The position numbers and the translations under genes are program-made. A stretch of 64,000 nucleotides of DNA from Lachnospiraceae bacterium (lineage in GTDB: Bacteria; Bacillota; Clostridia; Lachnospirales; Lachnospiraceae), in assembly GCA_024403515.1 (NCBI GenBank), contig JAKSRS010000001.1, forward strand, positions 62,001 to 126,000, in the 5' to 3' direction. The notes under the pieces are model-generated. The model did no database searches and was not told the DNA's origin. It saw only the letters and a program-made list of their open reading frames with translations. This document shows positions 19,245-28,875 of the stretch, one piece after another. How positions within the stretch are numbered: the first letter of the stretch is position 1; each line of letters opens with the position of its first letter.

Positions 19245-19271
19245 AAACGTATTGATAACGAGGTGAATACT

Positions 19272-20141
19272 ATGCACAAAAACGAGCTTATAACTCCTTT
19301 TTCCACAAGGCAGTACATGTTTAACAAGGACTACGAAATATACTATTACAGTGACAAACCGGGTCAGGCTGTATCTGATCACTCGCACAATTACTACGAG
19401 TTTTATTTCTTCCTTGAAGGAAATGTTAACATCATAGTCGAAGACCAGTGTATTCATGTAAAACCCGGTGACTTTTTGGTTATTCCACCCGGAATAATTC
19501 ACCGTCCCGAGTATCTTGATGATACTACGCCCTACAGACGCTTCGTTTTATGGATTAGCGAAGACTATTGTAACGGCCTTGTTCAGGCTTCTTTGGACTA
19601 CGGCTACATTTTCCAGTTAATAAGCACCACTCATGAATATGTTTTTGCAAACGACATTATTGAGTTTAACGAGCTTCAGTCACGCCTCTTTTCAATTACC
19701 GATGAAGTTAAAGGTCATCGCTTCGGCAAGGATGCAAGAATCTCTCTTCTTATAAACGACCTGATGATTTCCATGAACCGAATGATATACGAAAGACGTT
19801 CTTCTGCAAGATTTTCATCCAAAGGCCGCCTTTCCGAAAGTGTTGCCCAGTACATTGAAACGCACCTTGAAGACGATCTTTCCCTTGACCGCTTAGAACT
19901 TGAGTTTTTCATCAGTAAATACCACATTTCCCACAGTTTTAAGGAAGAAAAAGGTATAAGCGTTCATAAATATATCCAGATGAAGCGCCTTGAAGCCGCA
20001 AGAAGAGCCATAATTCTCGGAAACCCGGTTACTGAGATTTACGAGCTTTATGGCTTTGGTGACTACTCTGCTTTTTACAGATCTTATAAAAAAATGTTTG
20101 GGGAATCCCCCGCCGAAACTGCCCGCAAAGAGCAATCATAG
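19272..20141 (+). CDS. AraC-family transcriptional regulator with cupin sensor domain
   Basis: The 289-residue regulator has an N-terminal cupin domain (DHSHNYYEFYFFLEGNVNII, then HVKPGDFLVIPPGIIH) that binds small sugars in this family. The C-terminal double helix-turn-helix includes LDRLELEFFISKYHISHSFK and GFGDYSAFYRSYKKMFGESP. I start it at the ATG at 19272 rather than the GTG at 19263 because of the GAGGTG site six bases upstream. Divergence from uxuAB with back-to-back promoters suggests it controls hexuronate use, perhaps responding to glucuronate or a breakdown product. It converges on the next gene with one base between stops and no terminator between. Confidence 0.9.
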   Translation: MHKNELITPFSTRQYMFNKDYEIYYYSDKPGQAVSDHSHNYYEFYFFLEGNVNIIVEDQCIHVKPGDFLVIPPGIIHRPEYLDDTTPYRRFVLWISEDYCNGLVQASLDYGYIFQLISTTHEYVFANDIIEFNELQSRLFSITDEVKGHRFGKDARISLLINDLMISMNRMIYERRSSARFSSKGRLSESVAQYIETHLEDDLSLDRLELEFFISKYHISHSFKEEKGISVHKYIQMKRLEAARRAIILGNPVTEIYELYGFGDYSAFYRSYKKMFGESPAETARKEQS

Positions 20142-20142
20142 G

Positions 20143-21792
20143 TTATTTTTGATACTTTTCTTTTGCCTTAATAATTGTATCATTCCAGTCAATTGGACTG
20201 ATTTTATTGTAGCTTTCAAGGTCAGACATTTTGTGGTAACTTCCGCCTTCAGTCTGCGTTTTGGAAGCTATTTTTCCATCTTTTAAATCCTTCCAGTTAT
20301 CGATTAAAAGGCTTGTAATCTCATTAATGAGCTTATCGTAGCTGGTCTTAAAGGTTTCCTTACTTTCATCAAATTTAAGTTCTTTTTGCAAAAGAATGTC
20401 TCCGCTGTCAAGTCCGGCCTCGAGTTTATGGATAGTTACTCCCTTAGGTGTATTTTCCATAAAACTGAAGAAATTCGGGCTTGCCCCCTTATTGTAGGGA
20501 AGGTAAGAAACGTGAAGGTTTATTATTTTACCCTTAAGGCAGTCGATGACATCAGCCTTTACTATGTGCTTGTAGTTAAAGCTTACAACAAAAGAAGGTT
20601 CTAAGTCCTTTACAATTTCAGGGGTAAGTTTATTGGTAAATCTGATTACATTGTCCTTGCCTTCAAGTGCGCAAAGCTTTTCATAGGCATCATTTGTATT
20701 CTCATTATTTGTTAAGAACAATACCTTACCCTTTCCGACCATTGAAAAGTCAAAAGGCGTTCCAAACTCTATGTCCCTGTCAGCTTTTTTCCCTAATATA
20801 TCTTCAAGATACTTGGGTTTAACACCGTATCCGGGTCTGATTATTCTTGTGTTTTCCTCACTAAATTCTTCACCCGCTTTAACGTCCTTAACAACGAAAA
20901 CCGAACGTCTGAAAACCATACTGGATTCCTCCTGCTTGCAGACTCCGTATGTAGGCTGACCTATCGCTGCTTCAGATGCTCTTATGTCATCTACCATCTT
21001 CTTAAACTCCTGTGGAGTCATAGAAAAAGATGCGTCGGGATTTTCAATTTCACGGCTGATGCAGAAGTGCTTTTCTATTGCGTTGGCCCCTAAAGCCACT
21101 GCTGTTGTAGCGCCAAGTGAACCAAGTGAGTGGTCCGAAAGTCCGATAGGAATGTTAAATCTATCCTTCATATCACGGATTGTCGACAAATGCATATCAG
21201 CTGATACCGCAGGATAAGCACTTGAGCACTTAAGAAGAACAACGTCTCTTCCACCAGCTTCATATATTGCTTCCAAGGCTTCCTTTATTTCCTCAAGGCT
21301 TGCCATTCCGGTCGACATGATTATCGGCTTTCCCTTAGATGCGACATATCTAAGCAGGGGTAAATCTATCATTTCAAAAGAAGCAATCTTATAGAAAGTC
21401 ACTCCAAGCTCTTCCAGAAAATCTACGGAACTTTTATCAAAAGGTGTCGAAAAGAAATCGATTCCAACCCTGTCAGCCTCTTCTTTAAGTTCCTTCTGCC
21501 ATTCCCAGGGGGTATATGCTTTTCCGTAAAGGCTGTAAAGGTTCTCGCCCTCCCAGGTTCCGTTCTGAACCTGAAAGTACTTGTTATGGCAGTCAATTGT
21601 AAGAGTATCAGGTGTATATGTCTGGATCTTAATACAGTCTGCTCCTGATGCCTTGGCTGCTCTTATAAGCTCCTTGGCTCTTTCTATGCTTCCTGCATGG
21701 TTACCGGACATCTCTGCAATAATATAGGCAGGATGACCATCACCTATCTTACGTCCATTTATTTCAACTTCTTTACTAAACTTATAATTCAT
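20143..21792 (-). CDS. Nonulosonate (pseudaminate/NeuB-type) synthase fused to a formyltransferase domain
   Basis: The 549-residue protein has three parts. Residues 1-290 are a NeuB/PseI TIM barrel (AYIIAEMSGNHAGS, KIQTYTPDTLTID, IPIGLSDHS) that condenses phosphoenolpyruvate with a six-carbon amino sugar; the TYTPDTLT segment favours the PseI group. Residues 295-355 are the antifreeze-like SAF lid with FRRSVFVVKDVKAG. Residues 356-549 are a formyltransferase-like domain with all three catalytic positions: Asn425 and His427 in INLHVSYLP and Asp462 in GLDSGDIL. Ordinary PseI ends near 345. The start lacks a strong ribosome site. No other nonulosonate gene is nearby; in motile Clostridia this sugar usually decorates flagellin, so flagellar glycosylation is the likeliest role. 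Confidence 0.88.
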   Translation of the reverse strand: MNYKFSKEVEINGRKIGDGHPAYIIAEMSGNHAGSIERAKELIRAAKASGADCIKIQTYTPDTLTIDCHNKYFQVQNGTWEGENLYSLYGKAYTPWEWQKELKEEADRVGIDFFSTPFDKSSVDFLEELGVTFYKIASFEMIDLPLLRYVASKGKPIIMSTGMASLEEIKEALEAIYEAGGRDVVLLKCSSAYPAVSADMHLSTIRDMKDRFNIPIGLSDHSLGSLGATTAVALGANAIEKHFCISREIENPDASFSMTPQEFKKMVDDIRASEAAIGQPTYGVCKQEESSMVFRRSVFVVKDVKAGEEFSEENTRIIRPGYGVKPKYLEDILGKKADRDIEFGTPFDFSMVGKGKVLFLTNNENTNDAYEKLCALEGKDNVIRFTNKLTPEIVKDLEPSFVVSFNYKHIVKADVIDCLKGKIINLHVSYLPYNKGASPNFFSFMENTPKGVTIHKLEAGLDSGDILLQKELKFDESKETFKTSYDKLINEITSLLIDNWKDLKDGKIASKTQTEGGSYHKMSDLESYNKISPIDWNDTIIKAKEKYQK

Positions 21793-21865
21793 AGTTTTAA
21801 CTCAAACTTTCATCTATGCTTTCTTACTTATCTTGTTAACAGTCTTTTCGATTTAAGCCACTAAC

Positions 21866-21896
21866 AAAAATGTGGAAGAAGTTTCCTTCTTCCACA
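21866..21896 (-). terminator. Intrinsic terminator after leuA
   Basis: TGTGGAAGAAG (21871-21881) pairs perfectly with CTTCTTCCACA (21886-21896) around a four-base loop. On the minus strand the stem is followed by TTTTTG. It ends the leuA transcript. Confidence 0.88.
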
Positions 21897-21917
21897 TAAT
21901 AATACCACAAATATGAC

Positions 21918-23588
21918 TTATTTGTATAATCTGTTGAGGGCCGAAAAGATTGCTCTGACGGACGCTCTTGTGATGTTTGAACTTACGCCAACACCATAAA
22001 TTGCCTTTCCTGAATTAACATCAAGTAGGTGGATATATGCTGCAGCCTTGGAGTTAGAACCGGCCTGAAGAGCATGCTCTTCGTAGTCAAGGATCTTAAC
22101 TTCAATGCCCATATTCTCAATAATACCTCTTTTAGCAGCATCGATAGGTCCGTTTCCGACTGCTTCAAAGGATTTGGCCTGACCATTATCAAGATAGTCA
22201 ATAACAACCTTTGTATCAAACTCTTCTCGCTTTTCGCCTGAATAGTCTGTAACCTGCATTTTTACAAACTCGAAAGGTGTCTTAACATCAAGATAAACCT
22301 CTGAGAATTTGTCCATGATCTGTTCAGGTGAAACTTCACCCTGCTTTTCGCTTATCTTCTGGATAACATCAGCAAATTCCTTGTGCATTGACTTAGGAAG
22401 CTTGTAGCCAAAGTATGTATCCATAACAAAGGCAACACCACCCTTACCTGACTGTGAGTTAATACGAACGATAGGCTCGTACTCACGTCCGATATCTGCA
22501 GGGTCAATAGGAAGATAAGGAACTTCCCAGTACTGTGAATCAGACTCGCGCATAGCCTGAACACCTTTGTTGATTGCATCCTGGTGTGATCCGGAGAATG
22601 CTGTAAATACAAGTTTTCCTGCATATGGATGTCTGGGATGAACAGGCATCTTTACAAGTCTTTCGTAGATTTCTATGATTTCATTTACATGTTCAATTTC
22701 AAGCTCAGGATTGATACCCTGTGAAAACATGTTATAAGCAACATTTAAAATATCAACGTTTCCAGTTCTTTCGCCATTACCAAATAAAGTACCTTCTACT
22801 CGGTCTGCACCTGCTAAAAGTGCAAGTTCTGTTGCTGCAACACCTGTACCGCGGTCGTTGTGGGGATGAATACTTAAGATGATTGATTCACGATCTTTAA
22901 AGTTCTTTCCCATCCACTCAATGATATCTGCGTAAACATTAGGAGTAGTCATTTCGACTGTTGAAGGAAGGTTTAAGATTACCTTATTGTCCTTACTTGC
23001 ACCCCATTCCTTCAAAACAGCTTCACATACTTCCAAAGCATATTCAGGCTCAGTACCTGTAAATGATTCAGGTGAATATTCAAGAATAATCTTTCCGTCA
23101 AACTTAGCAGCCCTTTCTTTAACCATTCTTGTTCCGTCAATGGCTATCTGCTTTATTTCTTCCTTGTCCTTTTTAAATACTACTTTTCTCTGAAGAACTG
23201 AGGTTGAATTATAGATATGAACTATTGCCTGCTTACAGCCTTCAATAGCTTCAAAAGTTCTGTCAATAAGTTCCTCACGGCACTGGGTTAAAACCTGTAC
23301 ACAAACATCGTCAGGAATAAGCTTTCTGTCAACAAGCTGACGCAAAAAGTCAAATTCAATCTGGCTTGCTGCAGGGAAACCTACTTCGATTTCCTTAAAG
23401 CCCATCTTCACCATATACTCAAAAAGTTCAATTTTCTCTCCTACAACCATAGGATCAATTAGAGCCTGGTTACCATCGCGTAGATCAACGCTACACCATA
23501 TAGGTGCTTTTTCGATTTCTTTGTTTACCCATTCTCTTTCCGGGTAGGAAATAACGGGATTTCTTTTGTAACGCTTGTAATTAACCAT
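21918..23588 (-). CDS. leuA: 2-isopropylmalate synthase
   Basis: The 556-residue enzyme makes 2-isopropylmalate from acetyl-CoA and 2-ketoisovalerate, the first committed step of leucine synthesis. It is the long form related to actinobacterial LeuA: N-terminal HMGL-like barrel with WCSVDLRDGNQAL near 31-43, KEIEVGFPAASQ, SIHPHNDRGTGVA with metal-binding His residues, and a C-terminal LeuA regulatory domain (about 430-556) that binds leucine. AAGGAGAG precedes the ATG. It stands alone between two terminators. The short upstream gap (under 80 bases beyond the ptsH terminator) holds no T-box or attenuator, so control is probably by feedback and promoter only. Confidence 0.95.
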   Translation of the reverse strand: MVNYKRYKRNPVISYPEREWVNKEIEKAPIWCSVDLRDGNQALIDPMVVGEKIELFEYMVKMGFKEIEVGFPAASQIEFDFLRQLVDRKLIPDDVCVQVLTQCREELIDRTFEAIEGCKQAIVHIYNSTSVLQRKVVFKKDKEEIKQIAIDGTRMVKERAAKFDGKIILEYSPESFTGTEPEYALEVCEAVLKEWGASKDNKVILNLPSTVEMTTPNVYADIIEWMGKNFKDRESIILSIHPHNDRGTGVAATELALLAGADRVEGTLFGNGERTGNVDILNVAYNMFSQGINPELEIEHVNEIIEIYERLVKMPVHPRHPYAGKLVFTAFSGSHQDAINKGVQAMRESDSQYWEVPYLPIDPADIGREYEPIVRINSQSGKGGVAFVMDTYFGYKLPKSMHKEFADVIQKISEKQGEVSPEQIMDKFSEVYLDVKTPFEFVKMQVTDYSGEKREEFDTKVVIDYLDNGQAKSFEAVGNGPIDAAKRGIIENMGIEVKILDYEEHALQAGSNSKAAAYIHLLDVNSGKAIYGVGVSSNITRASVRAIFSALNRLYK

Positions 23589-23647
23589 TTCTCTCTCCTT
23601 TATGAATATATATTAATCATTTTCATCAATCTTCAATAATTATTTAA

Positions 23648-23687
23648 GTTATAAAAATAAAAAAGCCCCATCTCGTAAGAGATGGGG
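23648..23687 (-). terminator. Intrinsic terminator after ptsH
   Basis: CCCCATCTC (23666-23674) and GAGATGGGG (23679-23687) form a nine-pair stem with a GTAA (minus: TTAC) tetraloop. The minus-strand continuation is CTTTTTTATTTTTAT, a strong U tract. Confidence 0.93.
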
Positions 23688-23702
23688 TTTAAGAAATCAT
23701 AT

Positions 23703-23966
23703 TTATTCGCCAAGACCGCTTTCAACGATTGCGACAAGTCTTTCCAAAGCCTCGTCTTCATCTTCGCCTTCACACACGAATTCAATTTCATCACCGCACT
23801 TGACGCATGCTCCAAGTACACTAAGTACACTCTTCGCATTCGCAGTGTTATCTCTATACGAAAATGTTATAAGTGATTTGAATTGCATTGCTTCCTTACA
23901 TAGGATGCCAGCAGGTCTTAGGTGTAGGCCGGTAGGATTTTTAATTGTAACTTTCTGGCTTACCAT
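23703..23966 (-). CDS. ptsH: HPr phosphocarrier protein
   Basis: HPr passes phosphate from enzyme I to sugar-specific EII proteins. With the ATG at 23966 (GGAGGAAGAA before it) the protein has 87 residues and the canonical numbering: phosphorylatable His15 in TGLHLRPAG and regulatory Ser46 in NAKSVLSVLG, the target of HPr kinase in Firmicutes. The ATG four codons upstream would break that numbering. It has its own promoter and a strong terminator and lies downstream of glmM. The sequence around Ser46 departs from the usual KSIMGVMSL and has two extra Cys residues, so it could be a specialised HPr-like protein. Confidence 0.88.
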   Translation of the reverse strand: MVSQKVTIKNPTGLHLRPAGILCKEAMQFKSLITFSYRDNTANAKSVLSVLGACVKCGDEIEFVCEGEDEDEALERLVAIVESGLGE

Positions 23967-24002
23967 TTCTTCCTCCATGTGATTCTTGCTTCATCTGATA
24001 AA

Positions 24003-24031
24003 ACTATAACACCTTTCTTACTAAGGCACAA
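24003..24031 (-). promoter_or_regulatory. Sigma-A-type promoter of ptsH
   Basis: On the minus strand TTGTGC (24026-24031) and TATAGT (24003-24008) are 17 bases apart, about 40 bases before the HPr start codon. Confidence 0.5.
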
Positions 24032-24061
24032 GAAATAATTTTACAAGATTATGCATAATTA

Positions 24062-25411
24062 TTATTTGTTCATTACTGTCTGTATAAGTTCAGCTAACTT
24101 CTTAGCTTCTTCTTCAATTAAGTTTTTGTCGTTTCCTTCAATCATAACTCTGATTAAAGGTTCCGTACCGCTGGGACGAATAAGAACTCGTCCTGTGTTG
24201 GCAAATTTCTTTTCAAGTTCCTCAATCGCTTCTTTAATTTCAGGGAATTCAAGGTATGAATCCTTTTTAGCATTTGGAACCTTGGCTCCAACAAGAGCCT
24301 GTGGAAGTACCTGCATAACCTTGGAAAGCTCAGATAAAGGCTTTTTGGTCTTTACAACGACTTCCAAAAGGTGGAGGGCACTTAAAAGTCCGTCTCCTGT
24401 AGTATTTCCATCAAGGAAAATGATGTGGCCTGACTGCTCACCACCGAGGTTGTAGCCACATTCTTTCATCTTTTCAAGAACATATCTGTCGCCGACTTTG
24501 GTCTTTTCAACATTTATTGATTCTCTTTCTCCCATCTGGAAGAAGCCAAGATTACTCATTACTGTTACAACAATTGTATCTTTCTTTAACTTGCCCTGAG
24601 ACTTTAAGTAAGTACCGATGATAGCCATAATCTGGTCTCCATCTACCCTCTTACCGTTTTCATCTACTGCAAGAAGTCTGTCCGCATCGCCGTCAAAAGC
24701 AAGTCCCAAGTCAGCCTTTTCAGCAACAACTCTTTCCATAAGTTCTTCCATGTGAGTAGAACCGCACTTAGCATTGATGTTGGTTCCATCAGGATTATTA
24801 TGGATTGCAACTACATTGGCTCCTAGTTTTTTTAATGCTTCGATTGAAGTAATGTATGATGCACCTTCTGCTGTATCAGCTACAATTTTAAGGCCGCTTA
24901 AATCAATATTTACCTGTTCAACTGAATGCTCAATATATTCGTCTTTGGCATCGTAGTTGTACTCGACTCTTCCAATATCAGTTCCTGTAGGGAAATCAAT
25001 TCCTTCCATATCTGATTTGATAAGAGCTTCAATTTCATCTTCCAATGAATCAGGAAGTTTGTAACCTTCTGAATCGAAAAACTTAATACCATTAAATTCA
25101 ACGGGATTATGTGACGCTGAAATAACAACGCCGGCATCGTAATGATGCTTTCTTGTTAAGTATGCAATTGCAGGAGTAGGAACAACACCTACATACACAC
25201 AATTTGCACCAACTGAACACGCGCCTGCCATTAAAGCATTTGCAAGCATGTCCTTAGAAATTCTTGTATCACATCCAACCAAAATGGTGGGATTTTTCTT
25301 GGCCTTGGAAAGTACGCACGCGCCTGCCTGACCAAGTTTCATAGCTAATGCCGGTGTGAGCTCCAAGTTGGCAACTCCTCTGACTCCGTCAGTACCAAAC
25401 ATTCTACCCAT
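24062..25411 (-). CDS. glmM: Phosphoglucosamine mutase
   Basis: The 449-residue enzyme interconverts glucosamine-6-phosphate and glucosamine-1-phosphate for UDP-GlcNAc and peptidoglycan synthesis. Signature features are [12 protein letters not shown] at the start, the phosphoserine loop ISASHNP with Ser100, the metal loop FDGDADR and the C-terminal phosphate site [12 protein letters not shown]. Length is standard. It is the last gene of the conserved cdaA-cdaR-glmM group, in which GlmM is known in other Firmicutes to bind and inhibit CdaA, linking c-di-AMP level to wall precursor supply. Confidence 0.97.
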   Translation of the reverse strand: MGRMFGTDGVRGVANLELTPALAMKLGQAGACVLSKAKKNPTILVGCDTRISKDMLANALMAGACSVGANCVYVGVVPTPAIAYLTRKHHYDAGVVISASHNPVEFNGIKFFDSEGYKLPDSLEDEIEALIKSDMEGIDFPTGTDIGRVEYNYDAKDEYIEHSVEQVNIDLSGLKIVADTAEGASYITSIEALKKLGANVVAIHNNPDGTNINAKCGSTHMEELMERVVAEKADLGLAFDGDADRLLAVDENGKRVDGDQIMAIIGTYLKSQGKLKKDTIVVTVMSNLGFFQMGERESINVEKTKVGDRYVLEKMKECGYNLGGEQSGHIIFLDGNTTGDGLLSALHLLEVVVKTKKPLSELSKVMQVLPQALVGAKVPNAKKDSYLEFPEIKEAIEELEKKFANTGRVLIRPSGTEPLIRVMIEGNDKNLIEEEAKKLAELIQTVMNK

Positions 25412-25439
25412 TAATATTTCCTCGTTTCGTTTTTACTTA

Positions 25440-26762
25440 TTAACTGTTCTTAGCCTTCTTAAGCGATACCATTATAGTAACAGGCTCTTTAAGTTTTATG
25501 CCTTCAGGAAGGTTAAGGTTTAAATTCAATCTGTAAAGACCGGTCTTAAATGTATCAATTCCATTGGCCATTGAATAGTCGCCAAAATCCACATGATAAT
25601 CAAGGGAATCAAGTTTAAGCTTATCAAGATCTCTTGCAAGTCCAACTAAGGTGAACTCTACATAGTCATTCTTTTCAGCCCAGTCAATATCAAATCCATC
25701 AGGACCACTTTGCATATCCACATTCTTTAAGTATACGCTGTAGGTTTCCTGCTTATATTCTTCTATTGCAACAGTGACATTAATCTTGCCATCAAAGTCG
25801 CCAGGAGCAAGTCTTATTCCTGCAGGGAGATAATCCTTTACGTCGATTGTAACGTTAAGATTGGACTTAAGGCCCGAAACGTTAAGTGCTGATGAAGGAA
25901 CAATGATAGCGGCTATCGCATCAACAGTCGCCTTCTTGCCGGCAATTGTAACTTCTTCAACATCAGTATATAAGTCACCTGTTAAAGCTGAATTTTCATC
26001 AGGCATTCCTGAAACATTAAAGCTTACAGGAACAGTCTTGCTTGCAAGAATTTCGACGTCAACACGGAGGTTTTCGATGTTTAACATGAGGTTTTTATTG
26101 GATATTTCATTTCCGTCAATGTCATATAAAACAACTTCAGAAAGAGTTGAAATATTGTCTGTAAAGCCTGTAACCTGAACATCAACCCCTGCTTTATCAA
26201 TTCTTTCAATGATTGATTCAGGACCTGAAATCTTAACCTGGTTCTGTGCAGTTGAAATATCTCCTACCACATAACCTTCAGATACTTCTCCGGAAATAGT
26301 TGCCATAATGGGCTTTTGGATGTATCTTCTTGTTTCAACATTAACTTCCAAAGTTGTATGTGTTGCTTTAATATTCTCAACTTTGTCGGCGTATTTTGAA
26401 ACGCTGAACTCAATCGGAACACGGGTTTCGTCCATGGACATTCGGTTAAAATCAGCGATTGCTTCAATGTTATCATTGCTGTTTCCAAGCTCTCTTATTA
26501 CAGATCTTGGAGCCTTTACGGTAACAGATTCAATAACCTCTGTATTATTTAATATCTCTAAGGTCTTTCCATTAGTTGAAAGGTTATTGTTTACAAACTT
26601 AACCGGAACATCCTTATAGGTGATTGTTCCGAAAGGATCTGTAATGTTTACTACAACAATCCAAAGGACAAAAGAAATAACGAGGGCAAGTATTTTAAGC
26701 CCAAGGTTTTCCTTAAGTCTCAAACTTTTTAATCTCTGCAAAAAGGTAGGTCTTACATCCAT
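25440..26762 (-). CDS. cdaR: CdaA regulator, YbbR-domain protein
   Basis: The 440-residue protein has one N-terminal membrane helix (about 22-40, LGLKILALVISFVLWIVVV) followed by four extracytoplasmic YbbR repeats, each with the KPIMATISGEVSEGYVVGD or related pattern. CdaR proteins bind the diadenylate cyclase in the membrane and tune its activity. Its ATG overlaps the cdaA stop by one base, so the two are co-translated. The name is shared with an unrelated sugar-diacid regulator family. Confidence 0.92.
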   Translation of the reverse strand: MDVRPTFLQRLKSLRLKENLGLKILALVISFVLWIVVVNITDPFGTITYKDVPVKFVNNNLSTNGKTLEILNNTEVIESVTVKAPRSVIRELGNSNDNIEAIADFNRMSMDETRVPIEFSVSKYADKVENIKATHTTLEVNVETRRYIQKPIMATISGEVSEGYVVGDISTAQNQVKISGPESIIERIDKAGVDVQVTGFTDNISTLSEVVLYDIDGNEISNKNLMLNIENLRVDVEILASKTVPVSFNVSGMPDENSALTGDLYTDVEEVTIAGKKATVDAIAAIIVPSSALNVSGLKSNLNVTIDVKDYLPAGIRLAPGDFDGKINVTVAIEEYKQETYSVYLKNVDMQSGPDGFDIDWAEKNDYVEFTLVGLARDLDKLKLDSLDYHVDFGDYSMANGIDTFKTGLYRLNLNLNLPEGIKLKEPVTIMVSLKKAKNS

Positions 26763-27622
26763 TATCTGTTGGCCCCCTTTCCGATGAAACGAATTCGTTT
26801 CTTTTCTGAACCGGGTTTGTTCTGAACAAGCTCAAGCATTCGTCTTAAGGTGTCAGTGTCAACATTTCTGTTAAGTTTTCCTTCGTAAGCAATACTGATT
26901 CGACCTGTTTCTTCTGAAACAATGATAGTTAAAGAGTCGCTTACTTCAGAAATACCAACGCCGGCTCTGTGTCTGGTTCCAAGTTCCTTACTAAGTGTAA
27001 GGTTGTCTGAAAGAGGAAGATAGCATGTCGCATATGTTACACGGTTTCCTCTTACTATTACAGCACCGTCATGAAGCGGTGTGTTGTGTTCAAAGATATT
27101 GATAAGAAGCTGACTTGTTACAACACCGTCAACCTCGATACCTGTATTTTCAAATTCACTAAGATTGTTGCTTTGTTCAACAACGATAAGGGCACCTGTC
27201 TTAACCTTGGCCATTTCAGTACAGCCCTTAATGATCTCATTTATAGTCTTATCAGAAAATCTTCCTTCCTGATCTCTGTTCTGTTCAAACATGTTGGTAA
27301 ATCGGGTCTTCTTACCAAGCTGTTCCAATGCTTTTCTAAGTTCAGGCTGGAATACAACTACAATAACCGTCGCGGCGATTGTAAAGAGCCTGTTGGCAAT
27401 CCAGAGGATAGTGCTCATCTCAAAAATTTCGGCAATCAGAAGAAACACAAGGATAACAACGATACCCTTAAGTAGCGCCCAGGCACGTGTCGTCTTAATC
27501 CAGAGCATAATCTCATAAACAAGAAATGCAATGAACAAAATCTCAACGATGTCGGTCCATCCGATTGAAGGCATATTAAATTTTTCGAGATTGGTTTGTA
27601 AAAACTCGACTATTTTAGCCAT
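26762..27622 (-). CDS. cdaA: Membrane diadenylate cyclase
   Basis: The 286-residue enzyme makes cyclic di-AMP from two ATP. Three membrane helices fill residues 24-92 and the DisA_N catalytic domain follows, with the DGA motif at 185-187 (TPLHDGAVIV) and RHR at 217-219 (GTRHRAGVGIS). All catalytic motifs are intact. It heads the cdaA-cdaR-glmM group, downstream of two unknown membrane protein genes with a 54-base gap lacking a clear promoter. Confidence 0.97.
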   Translation of the reverse strand: MAKIVEFLQTNLEKFNMPSIGWTDIVEILFIAFLVYEIMLWIKTTRAWALLKGIVVILVFLLIAEIFEMSTILWIANRLFTIAATVIVVVFQPELRKALEQLGKKTRFTNMFEQNRDQEGRFSDKTINEIIKGCTEMAKVKTGALIVVEQSNNLSEFENTGIEVDGVVTSQLLINIFEHNTPLHDGAVIVRGNRVTYATCYLPLSDNLTLSKELGTRHRAGVGISEVSDSLTIIVSEETGRISIAYEGKLNRNVDTDTLRRMLELVQNKPGSEKKRIRFIGKGANR

Positions 27623-27676
27623 TTCAACACTTCCTTAACTTAGTTAACAGTTACTTTCTATCTGTAAATCATTAGA

Positions 27677-28861
27677 TTACTGATTACGGTTCATTCTTTC
27701 TTTAGCAAGTCTTTCACTCTGTGCACGTCTTACTGCTTCAGCACGACTTACGGGAGCCTGTCCCTTATTGCTTGTCACAGGACGTGAATGAATAAGTTCT
27801 ACTGCTTCTGATTCTGTAAGAATGATTTCTTCATTATCTTCTTCTATAAATACAGTTTCTTCTTCTAACGAAGGTGCCTTCTTAACAGGTACAGCCTTCA
27901 TAGGTCTTGAAGCTGCAGTAGGCTTTGAAGCTGAAGAAGCAACGGGCTTTACGGCTGCTTTCTTCTTTTTAAGCTGAATATCGTTTTTAGGAACAGCCTT
28001 TACATAGTAGTAATACTCATCGTCTTCAAACTGAACCTTTTCAACTCTCTGATAGTCAAGATCAAAGCAGAAGAACTGAAGCACAAGATTTATTATTACG
28101 GAAAGGATAACTCCTATAAAAGTTGATCCTACATTTACATGACCACCAAGTACTGAATTGGCACCGGCAACACCAACGATAAGTGTAGCTGCACCGGCTG
28201 CAATTGCTATAAACCAGGCATAGTTAACAGGAAGTCGTCTTATGATATAAACAACTAAAACTGTCGCCGCAAATGCAACTGCAAGAACCATCATATCCCT
28301 GTTTCCAACAATACCTTCAATGGTAGTTCTAAACACATCTACGGATAGCGACTTACTGCTTGTTCTTAATGCCTCAGCGTTCACCGAAATGAAGTGGATA
28401 ATGTTATAAAAAGCAACACCGCAGGCAACAGTTACCATAGAAGCAGGACTTCCTACAAGACCCATTGAAATGGGAAGTACATAGGGAAATCCCATAAAGC
28501 ATGACACAGGTGTAAGTATTGCTGCATATGTATCATTTGATGCAAATCTGAAGTACAAAAGAAAGAGAACAACAAATATTGCAAGTACTACTAAAGTAAC
28601 TTCAAGTGACAATTTGTAAAGATGGGCAAGTACCATAAGAGCCATAATGACTATGGTCAGATTAATAGGTAAAAACGAACCTGCCAAAGCGACTATCAAA
28701 ACAACAGGTTTGGATGCAAGTTTTGTAAAAAATCCGATCTTGCTGCTAATCTGATTAAGTGCAACATAAGCAAGTAAAAATCTCAAAATCGGTTCTATAA
28801 AGACGTCGTTCTTTCCGACGAATTTCTTTATATGTGCTTTAACAACTAATAATTCTCTCAT
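27677..28861 (-). CDS. Conserved polytopic membrane protein with basic C-terminal tail, function unknown
   Basis: With the ATG at 28861 (GAGG six bases upstream; the longer frame starts with TTG) the protein has 394 residues. About ten hydrophobic segments cover residues 20-285, including FLLAYVALNQIS and VLPISMGLVGSPASMVTVACG. A cytoplasmic tail of about 115 residues is Lys/Ala/Pro-rich (DIQLKKKKAAVKP) with an acidic patch. I recognise no transporter or enzyme signature. It is packed between a small membrane protein gene (14-base gap) and cdaA, suggesting a role in envelope or c-di-AMP physiology. Confidence 0.75.
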   Translation of the reverse strand: MRELLVVKAHIKKFVGKNDVFIEPILRFLLAYVALNQISSKIGFFTKLASKPVVLIVALAGSFLPINLTIVIMALMVLAHLYKLSLEVTLVVLAIFVVLFLLYFRFASNDTYAAILTPVSCFMGFPYVLPISMGLVGSPASMVTVACGVAFYNIIHFISVNAEALRTSSKSLSVDVFRTTIEGIVGNRDMMVLAVAFAATVLVVYIIRRLPVNYAWFIAIAAGAATLIVGVAGANSVLGGHVNVGSTFIGVILSVIINLVLQFFCFDLDYQRVEKVQFEDDEYYYYVKAVPKNDIQLKKKKAAVKPVASSASKPTAASRPMKAVPVKKAPSLEEETVFIEEDNEEIILTESEAVELIHSRPVTSNKGQAPVSRAEAVRRAQSERLAKERMNRNQ

Positions 28862-28875
28862 CAATATCCTCTTTC

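Noticed and set aside
23589..23665. T-box or leucine attenuator before leuA
   Set aside because: The only hairpin plus U tract here is the ptsH terminator; no specifier or leader peptide is visible.
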